NCBI GenBank assembly: GCA_963751595.1
Contig: CAVVVC010000006.1
Location: 246,495 to 310,494, forward strand
Direction: 5' to 3'
DNA length: 64,000 bases
Source of the DNA: JAHEGP01 sp963751595
GTDB taxonomy: Bacteria > Pseudomonadota > Gammaproteobacteria > Pseudomonadales > JAHEGP01
The position numbers were made by a program, and so were the translations under genes. Positions within the stretch are counted from its first letter, which is position 1, and the number at the start of each line of letters is the position of its first letter. The notes under the pieces were generated by a model. The model was not told the origin of the DNA. It saw only the letters and a list, made by a program, of their open reading frames with translations, and made no database searches. This document shows positions 22,480 to 30,973 of this stretch, in pieces.

Positions 22480-24279
22480 TCAGCCAAGGTACATATTGTC
22501 TTCCGTGATCGCCATGGTCGACTCTGCACCAGCACGCATCGCCGCCGCATGGGCCAGGGTGCGCGGTAGAATGCGCTCATAGTAGAAACGGGCGGTCTGC
22601 ACTTTAGCGGTGTAAAAGTTGGCATCGCCCTCGCCTGCAGCGAGCTTGCGCTGCGCCAGCTCCGCCATTTGCGCCCAGAACCAAGCCAGCAAGACGTAGC
22701 CGCTGTACATCAGGTAGTCGACGGAGGCGGCACCCACTTCATCGGCGTTTTTCATCGCCCCGGCACCAATTTCCATGGTCAGTTCGCCCCACTCCTTATT
22801 CAACTCGGCGAGGCGCCCGACCATCCCTGCCATCTCGGGGTTGCCTTTGTGCTGCTCGCAATACTTGTGCAGCACCTTGGTGAAACCGCGAAGACTTTCG
22901 CCGCCGGTTCCCAATACCTTGCGACCGATCAAATCCAGCGCCTGGATGCCGGTGGTCCCCTCGTAAACGGTGGCGATGCGGCCATCGCGGACGATTTGCT
23001 CAACCCCGTGCTCCCGAACATAGCCGTGACCGCCGTAACACTGAAGTGCCAGGTTTGCCGCCTCAAGGCCGGTTTCGGTCACGAAAGCCTTGGCAATGGG
23101 GGTCAACAGGGCCATCGCCACGTCGGCCTCCCGCTTCTGCTCTTCATTACCGTAGGTTTCCTTGTCCACCTGCATGATCAACCAGTAAAGAAATGCGCGG
23201 TTGCCCTCAACGAAGGCCTTCTGGGTGAGCAGCATGCGGCGCACATCGGGGTGAACGATAATTCGATCCGCCGGACCATTGGGATTTTTGGGGCCAGTAA
23301 GCGAGCGCATCTGCAGTCGCTCCCGCGCATAATCCACCGATTTCTGCAACCCCGCCTCGGCCATACACAGACCCTGCATAGCGGTGCCGACGCGGGCCGC
23401 GTTCATCATGATGAACATCTGGTTCAAGCCTTCGTTTTCGACTCCAATCAGATAGCCCCTGGCGGAATCAAAATTCAACAGGGCGGTGGCCGAAGCCTTG
23501 ATGCCCATCTTGTGCTCGATCGAGCCGCAGTGAACGCCATTGCGCTCGCCAATCGAGCCGTCATCATTCACCAAGAACTTGGGCACGATGAAAAGCGATA
23601 TCCCCTTGGTACCGCTGGGCGCACCGGGAACCCGGGCCAGTACCATGTGGATAATATTTTCCGACATATCGTGCTCGCCGGCACTGATAAAAATCTTGGT
23701 GCCGGTGATGTTATAACTGCCATCGGCGTTGGGCTCGGCCTTGGTTTTAAGAATACCGACATCCGAACCGGCCTGGGGTTCGGTCAAACACATGGTGCCG
23801 GTCCAGCTACCTTCGATCAGTTTAGGCAGGTAGGTGTTTTTCTGCTCTTCGGTTCCCTGTTCTGTCAGCAGCTCAACCGACGCTTTGCTGAGACCCGGAT
23901 ACATGCTCCACGACCAGTTGGCGGTACCGACCATTTCATCCATATAAAAGCTGATGGAAGCGGGCAATCCCTGGCCACCGTATTCAGGGCTCGCTGCCAA
24001 ACCGGGCCACCCACCCTCGACATACTGCTGATAGGCCTCTTTAAACCCCGCGGGAGTGGTAACGCCCTCGGCGGACCAGGTGCAACCCTCTTCGTCACCG
24101 CTCCGATTGATGGGATCGAGAACCTCTTCAGCAAACTTCGAAACGTTATCGAGCACGGCATCCAGCAGATCAGGCGTAAGGGTTTCCGGGCTGGATAAGC
24201 TGGCATAGTGCGTATCGCTATCCAGTAATTCCTTGAGCACAAATTGCATATCGCGAAGCGGCGCTTTGTAAGTTGACAT
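22480..24279 (-). CDS. Acyl-CoA dehydrogenase (long form with C-terminal domain)
   Basis: 599 residues. The family start APLRDMQFVLKELLD, the FAD/substrate segment TGTMCLTEPQAGSDVG, and the catalytic-glutamate region IATVYEGTTGIQALDLIGRKVL place it in the 590-600-residue acyl-CoA dehydrogenase group (relatives are annotated as FadE-type or DmdC-like enzymes). It would catalyse the first oxidation step of beta-oxidation of an acyl-CoA, passing electrons to ETF. Chain length cannot be told. ATG 24279 is chosen over the in-frame TTG 24294, which lies inside the GAGAGG ribosome region. A 19-base palindrome lies 32 bases upstream. Confidence 0.92.
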   Translation of the reverse strand: MSTYKAPLRDMQFVLKELLDSDTHYASLSSPETLTPDLLDAVLDNVSKFAEEVLDPINRSGDEEGCTWSAEGVTTPAGFKEAYQQYVEGGWPGLAASPEYGGQGLPASISFYMDEMVGTANWSWSMYPGLSKASVELLTEQGTEEQKNTYLPKLIEGSWTGTMCLTEPQAGSDVGILKTKAEPNADGSYNITGTKIFISAGEHDMSENIIHMVLARVPGAPSGTKGISLFIVPKFLVNDDGSIGERNGVHCGSIEHKMGIKASATALLNFDSARGYLIGVENEGLNQMFIMMNAARVGTAMQGLCMAEAGLQKSVDYARERLQMRSLTGPKNPNGPADRIIVHPDVRRMLLTQKAFVEGNRAFLYWLIMQVDKETYGNEEQKREADVAMALLTPIAKAFVTETGLEAANLALQCYGGHGYVREHGVEQIVRDGRIATVYEGTTGIQALDLIGRKVLGTGGESLRGFTKVLHKYCEQHKGNPEMAGMVGRLAELNKEWGELTMEIGAGAMKNADEVGAASVDYLMYSGYVLLAWFWAQMAELAQRKLAAGEGDANFYTAKVQTARFYYERILPRTLAHAAAMRAGAESTMAITEDNMYLG

Positions 24280-24310
24280 AACCTGACCTCTCAATCAAAA
24301 CAACGGGAAT

Positions 24311-24329
24311 CGATTGCACCGTGCAATCG
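24311..24329. promoter_or_regulatory. Perfect 19-base palindrome upstream of the acyl-CoA dehydrogenase
   Basis: CGATTGCAC, central C, GTGCAATCG: nine-base half sites with perfect dyad symmetry. It is 32 bases before the ATG, where an operator would sit. Without a T-run it is unlikely to be the bioD terminator, and bioD runs away from it. TetR- or GntR-type binding is a guess. Confidence 0.5.
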
Positions 24330-24418
24330 CCTGTCTTTGCTTGCGGGTATTGTCGTGTCCTGAGCGGGATCTGCAATTACCTGCCAGGTAAGCAGCAGGG
24401 GTTGCTGCGGGAGACAGT

Positions 24419-25099
24419 TTACAGCAGCGGTGTCACATCGATATGGGAGGCGAGCGCTGCGGGCCTCGCGCCCTCTAGCCAGGGAACATGCCCCATGAAA
24501 TAACCGGGTAATTGCCGGCGCAGGGTCGCAATATTCGCTGCCACCTCGGCCATTTGCGGGTCAACCTGGTTTGCCACCCAGGCCCTCACTTCCAGGCCGT
24601 CGCGAACTATTGCCTCGGCGGTCAGCATGGCATGGTTAAGGCAACCGAGGCGCATACCCACCACCATCACCACCGGCAAATCCAGTGCCCGGGGCAGCTG
24701 GGAGAGCAACTCCGTCCCGTTGATCGGCACCCGCCAGCCACCCGCCCCTTCGATCAGCACACGATCGGCTGAAGCCAGCATCATACCCCTGCAGTAGCCC
24801 TCCAGCTGGCTCACCGTTACCCTCCGCTGCTGCTTTTCGGCGGCAATATGGGGCGACAACGGCTGCTCCAACAACACCGGATTGACCTGCCCGTAGGGTA
24901 ACTCCAAAGTCTGGTAGCGCTGCAGAATCAAACCGTCCTGGTTGCGAGGGCCCTCCGGGGTTTGGTCTGCTCCTGCCGCGACAGGCTTGATAGCGGCAGT
25001 CGTTTTGCCCCGTTCCTGCAACGCCACCAGGATTGCCGCTGAAATAGCGGTCTTGCCAACCTCGGTGTCAGTCCCGGTCACAAAGTAGCTCTTACTCAA
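24419..25099 (-). CDS. bioD: Dethiobiotin synthase
   Basis: 226 residues. P-loop VTGTDTEVGKT at the N-terminus, IKPVAAG, IEGAGGWRVPIN and VVGMRLGCLNHA are the family blocks. It closes the ureido ring of biotin (7,8-diaminononanoate + CO2 + ATP). The start is TTG 25099, overlapping the end of the bioHC gene by eight bases, with GGAG nine bases upstream; later starts would cut into the P-loop. Last gene of the biotin operon. bioA is not in the window. Confidence 0.96.
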   Translation of the reverse strand: MSKSYFVTGTDTEVGKTAISAAILVALQERGKTTAAIKPVAAGADQTPEGPRNQDGLILQRYQTLELPYGQVNPVLLEQPLSPHIAAEKQQRRVTVSQLEGYCRGMMLASADRVLIEGAGGWRVPINGTELLSQLPRALDLPVVMVVGMRLGCLNHAMLTAEAIVRDGLEVRAWVANQVDPQMAEVAANIATLRRQLPGYFMGHVPWLEGARPAALASHIDVTPLL

Positions 25100-26702
25100 A
25101 GGTCAAAACTCCGTACAGCACCCGCCAGCTCGCCGGCAGGCGGCCATCGTCACAGCGGTAGGATTCGTACGCACTGGACAGGGTTTGCCAACTGCGTTTA
25201 CCCGTCAAACCGCTGGACATACCGGCATTGACGTTGTGCGCACCCAGGGCCTTGAGTTCGCGCATCAGGTCCCCCAGTTTCGCGTAGTGTGTTACCCGGG
25301 TTTGCGGCTGCCAGTAGCGGCAGCGAAATCCGTTTGCCTCAGCGGCGGCGCGCCACTCGGTGGCGCTAAAAAAATGGTTGACGTGAACATAGGTGTCCAC
25401 CTGTTGCCAGGCCGATTTCAGCTCATGCAGCGTGCCATCGACAAGGGTGCTGAACACCAGCCAGCCACCCGGGCGAATGACCCGCCGCAGCTCTGCAAAC
25501 AACTGATCCAGGTTGCGACACCACTGCAGGGCGAGACTCGAGTAAATGCCATGGAGCGAAGAAGGCGCAAAGGGCAGCCTTTCGGCGTCCAGGCCCAGCA
25601 AGCGCCCCTGCAGGGATGGCTGGGTTGCCTGGCAGTAACGCAGCATGCCCTCTGCCAGGTCGCCACCAAACCAGATGATATCATCGCAAGCAGGCGTGAC
25701 CCGACGCAGAAAGTACCCGGTGCCGCAGCCCAGGTCCAGGGCCAGTCCGGTGGTGGTGCCGCTGGGAATTTTCTGCTCCAGCTCGTCCCCCACTGCCCGT
25801 TGCAGGCTGGCGACCGCATCATAGCTAGCAGCGGCCTGGCTGAACGAGCGCGCGATGCGCTGCTTTTCCGACTCGCTACCCCAAAGCGCAGTGGGTGCCT
25901 GTCCGCCACCTGCCAGGCACGGACCGGGCAATGCTGCCAGTACCCATTCGGCCAGGGCTGCTGGATTGGATAGCATCGGCAGGTGTCCGCAGCCAGGCAA
26001 GACGGTGGCCCGGGGGATGTAATCTGCCAGTGTTGCGGGCACCAGCTCGTCGCCCTCACCCAGCAAAAAACGTGGCGTATGTTCAATAGTGTCCAGCAGC
26101 ATTCGCTGGTCCCGCGACTGCAACCATGACAACGACTCAAGCAAGGGCTTGGGCTCGATTGCAAGATCCCGACCGTAAACCGATGCCAGCAAACCTAACA
26201 CCCTTTTCGCCTGCTTATCGCCCCGAACTTGTAACTGCCTGAAACGCCGCAAACCGCTCTGTGGATCGGCTTTGACACGCTGGTAGAACTGGTCAAAACT
26301 CTCGGGCTCCATGGCGCAGGGCCAACCCGGTCGCTGCACGAATACCGGATTGGTCGCCACCAGGTTCAAGGACAATACCCGGGAGGGGTAGCGGGCCGCA
26401 TACTCCAGGGCCAGATTTCCACCCATTGACCAACCCAGCAAGTGAGCACGCTTCGGCAGCAACGCCGCCAGCGCATCCACGAGTGCAAAATCGTCTAGCC
26501 ACTCCTCAATAAAACAACTCCCAGCAACACCCGGAAGGTCAACGCAGTGGATCGCAAAATGATTTTCCAACAGGGGCAACAGCCGCCACCAGATCCGGCT
26601 ATCACTCCCCCACCCGTGGAGCACTACCAGCGCTGGCAGGTGCTCATAACATCCTTCGGCAGCCCCGGCTTCCGCGACATCCAGCACCGCTGACCCGTTC
26701 AT
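25092..26702 (-). CDS. Fused BioH-BioC: pimeloyl-ACP methyl esterase and malonyl-ACP O-methyltransferase
   Basis: 536 residues made of two complete enzymes. Residues about 20-260: alpha/beta hydrolase BioH, with oxyanion LHGWG, nucleophile Ser92 in GWSMGG, Asp218 (GEGDELVP) and His240 (GCGHLP). Residues about 275-535: SAM-dependent methyltransferase BioC, with ALDLGCGTGYF near 322-331. BioC adds the methyl cap at the start of pimelate synthesis and BioH removes it at the end. Similar fused proteins (BioHC) are known from Saccharophagus-type bacteria. ATG 26702 overlaps the bioF stop as ATGA; the in-frame GTG at 26711 is less likely. Confidence 0.95.
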   Translation of the reverse strand: MNGSAVLDVAEAGAAEGCYEHLPALVVLHGWGSDSRIWWRLLPLLENHFAIHCVDLPGVAGSCFIEEWLDDFALVDALAALLPKRAHLLGWSMGGNLALEYAARYPSRVLSLNLVATNPVFVQRPGWPCAMEPESFDQFYQRVKADPQSGLRRFRQLQVRGDKQAKRVLGLLASVYGRDLAIEPKPLLESLSWLQSRDQRMLLDTIEHTPRFLLGEGDELVPATLADYIPRATVLPGCGHLPMLSNPAALAEWVLAALPGPCLAGGGQAPTALWGSESEKQRIARSFSQAAASYDAVASLQRAVGDELEQKIPSGTTTGLALDLGCGTGYFLRRVTPACDDIIWFGGDLAEGMLRYCQATQPSLQGRLLGLDAERLPFAPSSLHGIYSSLALQWCRNLDQLFAELRRVIRPGGWLVFSTLVDGTLHELKSAWQQVDTYVHVNHFFSATEWRAAAEANGFRCRYWQPQTRVTHYAKLGDLMRELKALGAHNVNAGMSSGLTGKRSWQTLSSAYESYRCDDGRLPASWRVLYGVLTFE

Positions 26703-27862
26703 GGAGCGCACCGCTCCAGGGCCTGCAGCAAGCGCTCAATATCCGCTTCGGTGTGGGCTGCGGTCACGGTAATTCTCAGCCGCGCGGTATTCCTCGGCAC
26801 TGTAGGCGGGCGAATCGCGGGTACAAAAAAACCCTGCCTATAGAGTTTTTCGCTCAATCGTAGCGCACTTGCAGCATCGCCGAGCAGCAAAGGCTGGATC
26901 GCCGTGTCAGAGGGCATCAGCGCCATGCCCAGTGCCTCGATACCGCTGCGTAAGCGGGCAACCAAAGCCTGCAGGCGCTCCCTGCGCCAGCTTTCAGCCT
27001 GCACGATTCGCAGGCTCTCCCGGGTTGCGGCTGCCACCGCAGGGGGGAGCGCAGTCGTGTAGATATAGGTCCGCGCCCGCTGTATCAGGGTTTCAATCAG
27101 GAGTTCGCTGCCGGCCACAAATGCGCCGAAAGTTCCCAGGGCCTTACCGAAAGTTGCCATCAATACAGGCACCTCATCCTCGCCAAACCCGCCCATTTGC
27201 AGTAATCCAGCGCCATCTTTGCCCAAAATCCCGAAGCCGTGGGCGTCGTCTACCATCAGCCAGGCACGATGCGTATTTGCCAGTGCGACAAGCTCCGGGA
27301 GTGGCGCACAATCACCATCCATGCTGAAAACGCCATCCACAGCGATCAGTTTTCGCGCAGCATCCCGACTCGAAGCCAGGCGTTGCTGCAGCGCAGCCAT
27401 GTCATTGTGGGCAAACCGCTGCAGGCGCGCTCCACTCAATTGCCCGGCATCGAGGAGCGAGGCGTGGTTGAGCTTGTCTTCGATAATGTAATCACCGCGC
27501 TGCAGCAACGCCACGACCGCGCCGATATTGGCCATGTAACCGGTGGAGAACAGCAAAGCCCGCTGGCGCCCGGTGAACGCCGCCAGCTCTTCTTCAAGTG
27601 CATGATGCTCTGCACTGTGACCACTGACCAAATGGGACGCGCCACTGCCCACACCGTAGGTCTCGGCACCCCTCTTGAAAGCCGCCAGCACCCGGGGATC
27701 GCTGGCAAGCCCGAGGTAGTCGTTACTACTGAAATTGGTACAGGTGCGTCCATCAAGCACGATGCGCGCAGCCTGGGGGCTTTGCAGTATCCGGCGGTGG
27801 CGATACAGCCGGGCGGCACGGCGCTGGTCCAGATCCTGCTGCAGGCTGGCTTGCCAATCCAT
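26699..27862 (-). CDS. bioF: 8-amino-7-oxononanoate synthase
   Basis: 387 residues, a PLP enzyme of the alpha-oxoamine synthase family that condenses pimeloyl-ACP/CoA with alanine. Visible signatures: NFSSNDYLGLASDPRV, YGVGSGASHLVSGHS, DDAHGFGILG and the PLP-lysine segment MATFGKALGTFGAF. Second gene of the operon, 11 bases after bioB, and its stop overlaps the bioHC start (ATGA), so translation is probably coupled. Confidence 0.97.
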   Translation of the reverse strand: MDWQASLQQDLDQRRAARLYRHRRILQSPQAARIVLDGRTCTNFSSNDYLGLASDPRVLAAFKRGAETYGVGSGASHLVSGHSAEHHALEEELAAFTGRQRALLFSTGYMANIGAVVALLQRGDYIIEDKLNHASLLDAGQLSGARLQRFAHNDMAALQQRLASSRDAARKLIAVDGVFSMDGDCAPLPELVALANTHRAWLMVDDAHGFGILGKDGAGLLQMGGFGEDEVPVLMATFGKALGTFGAFVAGSELLIETLIQRARTYIYTTALPPAVAAATRESLRIVQAESWRRERLQALVARLRSGIEALGMALMPSDTAIQPLLLGDAASALRLSEKLYRQGFFVPAIRPPTVPRNTARLRITVTAAHTEADIERLLQALERCAP

Positions 27863-27873
27863 GTCGGTAGCTG

Positions 27874-28941
27874 CTAAAGCCCCGGACTTAATGTGGCATC
27901 GTAAAACTGTTGGGCCATGCCATTTCGGCGTGGACAGTTTGCCGGCAAAAGCTCGGCATCGCCGCTTTGGTCTTGACCATGGCCCTCTGGCTGAATGCCC
28001 AGACGCTGGAACAACGCCATATCTTGGTTGGCGGCGGGGTTGGAAGTGGTGAGTAGTTTGTCACCGTAAAAAATGGAGTTGGCGCCGGCGAGGAAGGCAA
28101 GTGCCTGGGTCGAATCATTCATTTGCTCCCTCCCCGCGGACAAGCGTACATGGGATTGCGGCATCATGATTCGGGTCACCGCGATAGTGCGCACGAAGTC
28201 GATCGGGTCCAGCTCGCGCTCGTTGGCCAGGGGCGTGCCTTCGACGCGCACCAGCATGTTGATGGGCACACTTTCGGGATGAACCGGGAGATTGGCGAGC
28301 TGAACCAGTAACCCCGCCCGATCCCGCAGACTTTCCCCCATTCCCAGGATGCCACCGCTACATACCTTGAGTCCTGCCGCACGGACATTGGCCAGCGTGT
28401 CGAGCCGATCACCATAGCCCCGGGTGGTAATAATCTCACCGTAATACTCGGGGGATGTGTCGAGGTTGTGGTTGTAATAATCGAGCCCGGAGTCCGCCAG
28501 CTCCTGTGCCTGCTCCGGTCTCAACATACCCAGGGTCATACAGGTTTCCAACCCGAGCGCTTTCACTCCCCGCACCATTTCCACCAGGTAGGGCATATCC
28601 TTTTTCTTTGGCGAGCGCCAGGCCGCACCCATGCAGAAGCGAGTGGCACCGGCAGCCGCCGCCGCCCGCGCCTCCTGCAACACCTTGTCGATTTCCAGTA
28701 GCTTTTCCTTCTCCAGTCCGGTGTCGTAACGGGTGCTCTGGGGGCAATATTTGCAGTCTTCAGGGCAGGCCCCGGTCTTGATCGACAGGAGCTGGCTAAC
28801 CTGCACCGTGTTGGGATCAAAGCATTGGCGGTGGACGGACTGGGCCTGATAAAGCAGATCGCTGAATGGACGCTGCAACAGTTCCAGGGCTTCTTCAGCT
28901 GTCCAGTTGTGGCGAATCAAATCGGGATCTTGTGTAATCAT
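27874..28941 (-). CDS. bioB: Biotin synthase (radical SAM)
   Basis: 355 residues. The radical-SAM cluster Cys59, Cys63 and Cys66 is in KTGACPEDCKYCPQS, and the family block YNHNLDTSPEYYG is present. The enzyme inserts sulfur into dethiobiotin, using a second [2Fe-2S] cluster. First gene of bioB-bioF-bioHC-bioD. Its promoter, whose -35 lies inside a BirA-type operator, is about 90 bases upstream, which should give biotin repression. Confidence 0.97.
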   Translation of the reverse strand: MITQDPDLIRHNWTAEEALELLQRPFSDLLYQAQSVHRQCFDPNTVQVSQLLSIKTGACPEDCKYCPQSTRYDTGLEKEKLLEIDKVLQEARAAAAAGATRFCMGAAWRSPKKKDMPYLVEMVRGVKALGLETCMTLGMLRPEQAQELADSGLDYYNHNLDTSPEYYGEIITTRGYGDRLDTLANVRAAGLKVCSGGILGMGESLRDRAGLLVQLANLPVHPESVPINMLVRVEGTPLANERELDPIDFVRTIAVTRIMMPQSHVRLSAGREQMNDSTQALAFLAGANSIFYGDKLLTTSNPAANQDMALFQRLGIQPEGHGQDQSGDAELLPANCPRRNGMAQQFYDATLSPGL

Positions 28942-29027
28942 CAGGCCTGCCTGTTACTACTTTGCCATGGAAGGAAACCCGGCAAAAACCTTAGCATCAC
29001 CAGAGGTGGCGCCGGGACAGGCGCTCA

Positions 29028-29055
29028 ATGTTATAAGCCCACCGATCTTTGTCAA
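29028..29055 (-). promoter_or_regulatory. Predicted bioB promoter
   Basis: Minus strand: TTGACA (29050-29055), 16 bases, TAACAT (29028-29033). The -35 is part of the left half of the BirA-type operator, so repressor and polymerase would compete. Confidence 0.6.
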
Positions 29056-29082
29056 CCAGCAGGGATGCATTATGGTTTACAC
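29049..29082. promoter_or_regulatory. BirA (biotin repressor) operator
   Basis: TTGTCAACC, 16 bases, GGTTTACAC. The half sites and their spacing match the known gammaproteobacterial BirA consensus TTGTAAACC-N(14-16)-GGTTTACAA. It sits between divergent bioB and comF. It also spans the comF ATG at 29072, so bound BirA could affect comF as well. Confidence 0.85.
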
Positions 29083-29791
29083 TTGGTTAAATAATATACA
29101 GTATGCGGTGCTACCCGGGCGCTGTATCCTTTGCCGCGCCAGCAGCCACCGGCAACTGGATCTCTGTGGCGCCTGCGAGGTCAGCCTCAGCAGGCCGTGG
29201 CCGCACTGCCACCACTGCGGATTACCCACGCCCGGCGACACCGAGTTCTGCGGCTCCTGTTTGAACCAGCGCTTTTACTTTCGCACCTGCATTGCCCTGG
29301 CAACCTATGGCCACCCGGTGGACATACTCATCCAAAACTTCAAGTATCGGCGCCGCCTGGCTATCGGCAAAGTGCTGGCCCACTTGCTTGCCCAGCGTCT
29401 GCGAAAGCACTATCAGCGCGATACCTTCCCGGATGTCGTCGTACCCGTGCCATTGCACTGGCGGCGGCAATGGCGGCGAGGGTTCAACCAGGCCCACTTT
29501 CTGGCGGACCGACTAGGCGGCCAGTTGGGTATCCCGCTGCAACCCCATTGCCTGGCGCGCGAGCAACCAACGCCACCGCAGCAGGGCATGCCCCGGGATC
29601 AACGCCTGCGCAACCTGCGCCATGCGTTCAACGTGTTTGCTGCGCCCGGCGGCCGGCACGTTGCACTGGTAGACGATGTTGTGACGACTGGCGCCACCAC
29701 CAACCTGCTGTGCCAGATGCTGCTTGACCACGGCGCTGAGCAGGTGGATGTCTGGTGTCTGGCTCGCACACCCCCGCAAAAAATAGCGTGA
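29072..29791 (+). CDS. ComF family phosphoribosyltransferase-like protein
   Basis: 239 residues. An N-terminal zinc-ribbon region has paired cysteines (CILC, CGAC, CHHCG, CGSC; about residues 17-62). A type I phosphoribosyltransferase domain follows, with the PRPP loop VALVDDVVTTGATTN near residues 193-207. ComF is needed for DNA uptake in naturally competent bacteria; relatives elsewhere are often called GntX. ATG 29072 has AGGG eight bases upstream, and the longer frame from 28907 runs back over bioB. The start codon lies inside the BirA operator. Confidence 0.88.
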   Translation: MVYTWLNNIQYAVLPGRCILCRASSHRQLDLCGACEVSLSRPWPHCHHCGLPTPGDTEFCGSCLNQRFYFRTCIALATYGHPVDILIQNFKYRRRLAIGKVLAHLLAQRLRKHYQRDTFPDVVVPVPLHWRRQWRRGFNQAHFLADRLGGQLGIPLQPHCLAREQPTPPQQGMPRDQRLRNLRHAFNVFAAPGGRHVALVDDVVTTGATTNLLCQMLLDHGAEQVDVWCLARTPPQKIA

Positions 29792-29911
29792 ACAACCTGC
29801 CAGTTGGCGCAACGGCAGCATTCCCGACGGCTTTTGCATACAATAGCTGCCCTCAGCGCATCCTCCGCGGCTATGGCGGGGCGATGTCAAACCCAGGGAG
29901 CGCACCACCCA

Positions 29912-30913
29912 GTGACCGATGTCGATACAGGGCACCAGCAACAACCTTACTACCGCTTGAGCCCGGACACGGTGATCGATGCCGCTGAAAGCCTGGGCCT
30001 GATATCCGACTATCGCGTGCTGGCACTCAACAGCTTCGAGAACCGGGTATACCAGATAGGTGTCGAGCAGGCCGAACCGGTGGTGGCCAAATTCTACCGT
30101 CCTGGGCGCTGGAGCGACGCCCAGATACTCGAGGAACATCGCTTTTCTCAGGAGCTGGTTGACGTCGGGCTGCCCGTGGTTGCGCCGCTGTCCTTCGGAG
30201 ATCAGACTCTGCATGAATACCAGGGCTACCGTTTCGCCGCCTACCCGCGCCGTGGGGGCCACCCGCTCAATGTCGACGACATGGACATTCTCTACCGCAT
30301 GGGCCAGTACCTGGGGAGAATTCATGGAGTTGGCGCGCTGCTCCCGTTTGCACATCGCAACACCCTCGACATCGTGGGACAAATGCATGACGACATCGAA
30401 TTCCTGCGGTCGACCTTCATACCGGCAGGCCTGGAGGATGCGTATCAAAGCCTGGCCGCCGACCTCATGGATACCCTGCAACGGCGCCTGCACGAGCTGC
30501 CGCAATGCCCTTTTATCCGGCTCCACGGGGACTGCCACGCCGGCAACGTCTTGTGGCGGGACGACAAGCCCTGGTTTGTCGATTTCGACGACTGCGTGAA
30601 TGGGCCGGCTATCCAGGACGTCTGGATGCTGCTTTGGGGCAGTCGTCCGGAGCAGGAACGCCAGCTCAGCGAGATCAGCGACGGCTATAATGAGTTCAAT
30701 GATTTCGATGCCAGCCAGCTTGGCTGGATAGAAATCCTGCGCAGCTACCGCATTGTTCATCAGGCGGCGTGGGTTGGACGCCGCTGGGAGGACCCAGCCT
30801 TCCCCCGCGCTTTCACCTGGTTCGACACGCCGCGCTACTGGCCAGATCACATTCTGCAGTTGCGCGAGCAACTGGCGGCCCTCAACGAGCCACCCCTGGC
30901 AGTCTGGGCTTGA
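29912..30913 (+). CDS. srkA: Stress-response Ser/Thr protein kinase SrkA (YihE/RdoA)
   Basis: 333 residues. Characteristic N-terminal block ALNSFENRVYQIG, VVAKFYRPGRWSDAQILEEH, catalytic loop RLHGDCHAGNVLW and metal-binding VDFDDC. E. coli SrkA is a kinase acting in Cpx/redox stress survival; the substrate here is unknown. The start is taken as GTG 29912, which gives the family length; ribosome site GGGAG is about 11 bases off, somewhat far. An upstream in-frame start would give 36 extra residues unlike the family. Lies 120 bases after comF. Confidence 0.92.
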   Translation: MTDVDTGHQQQPYYRLSPDTVIDAAESLGLISDYRVLALNSFENRVYQIGVEQAEPVVAKFYRPGRWSDAQILEEHRFSQELVDVGLPVVAPLSFGDQTLHEYQGYRFAAYPRRGGHPLNVDDMDILYRMGQYLGRIHGVGALLPFAHRNTLDIVGQMHDDIEFLRSTFIPAGLEDAYQSLAADLMDTLQRRLHELPQCPFIRLHGDCHAGNVLWRDDKPWFVDFDDCVNGPAIQDVWMLLWGSRPEQERQLSEISDGYNEFNDFDASQLGWIEILRSYRIVHQAAWVGRRWEDPAFPRAFTWFDTPRYWPDHILQLREQLAALNEPPLAVWA

Positions 30914-30973
30914 CTATAATCATCGCCTGACACTGCCATGGTTTAACTGTAACCGACGGAGAAAAACCAACCC

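Noticed and set aside
22669..24198. 509-codon plus-strand frame opposite the acyl-CoA dehydrogenase
   Set aside because: Antisense shadow of a full-length enzyme gene; no ribosome site and no recognisable domain.
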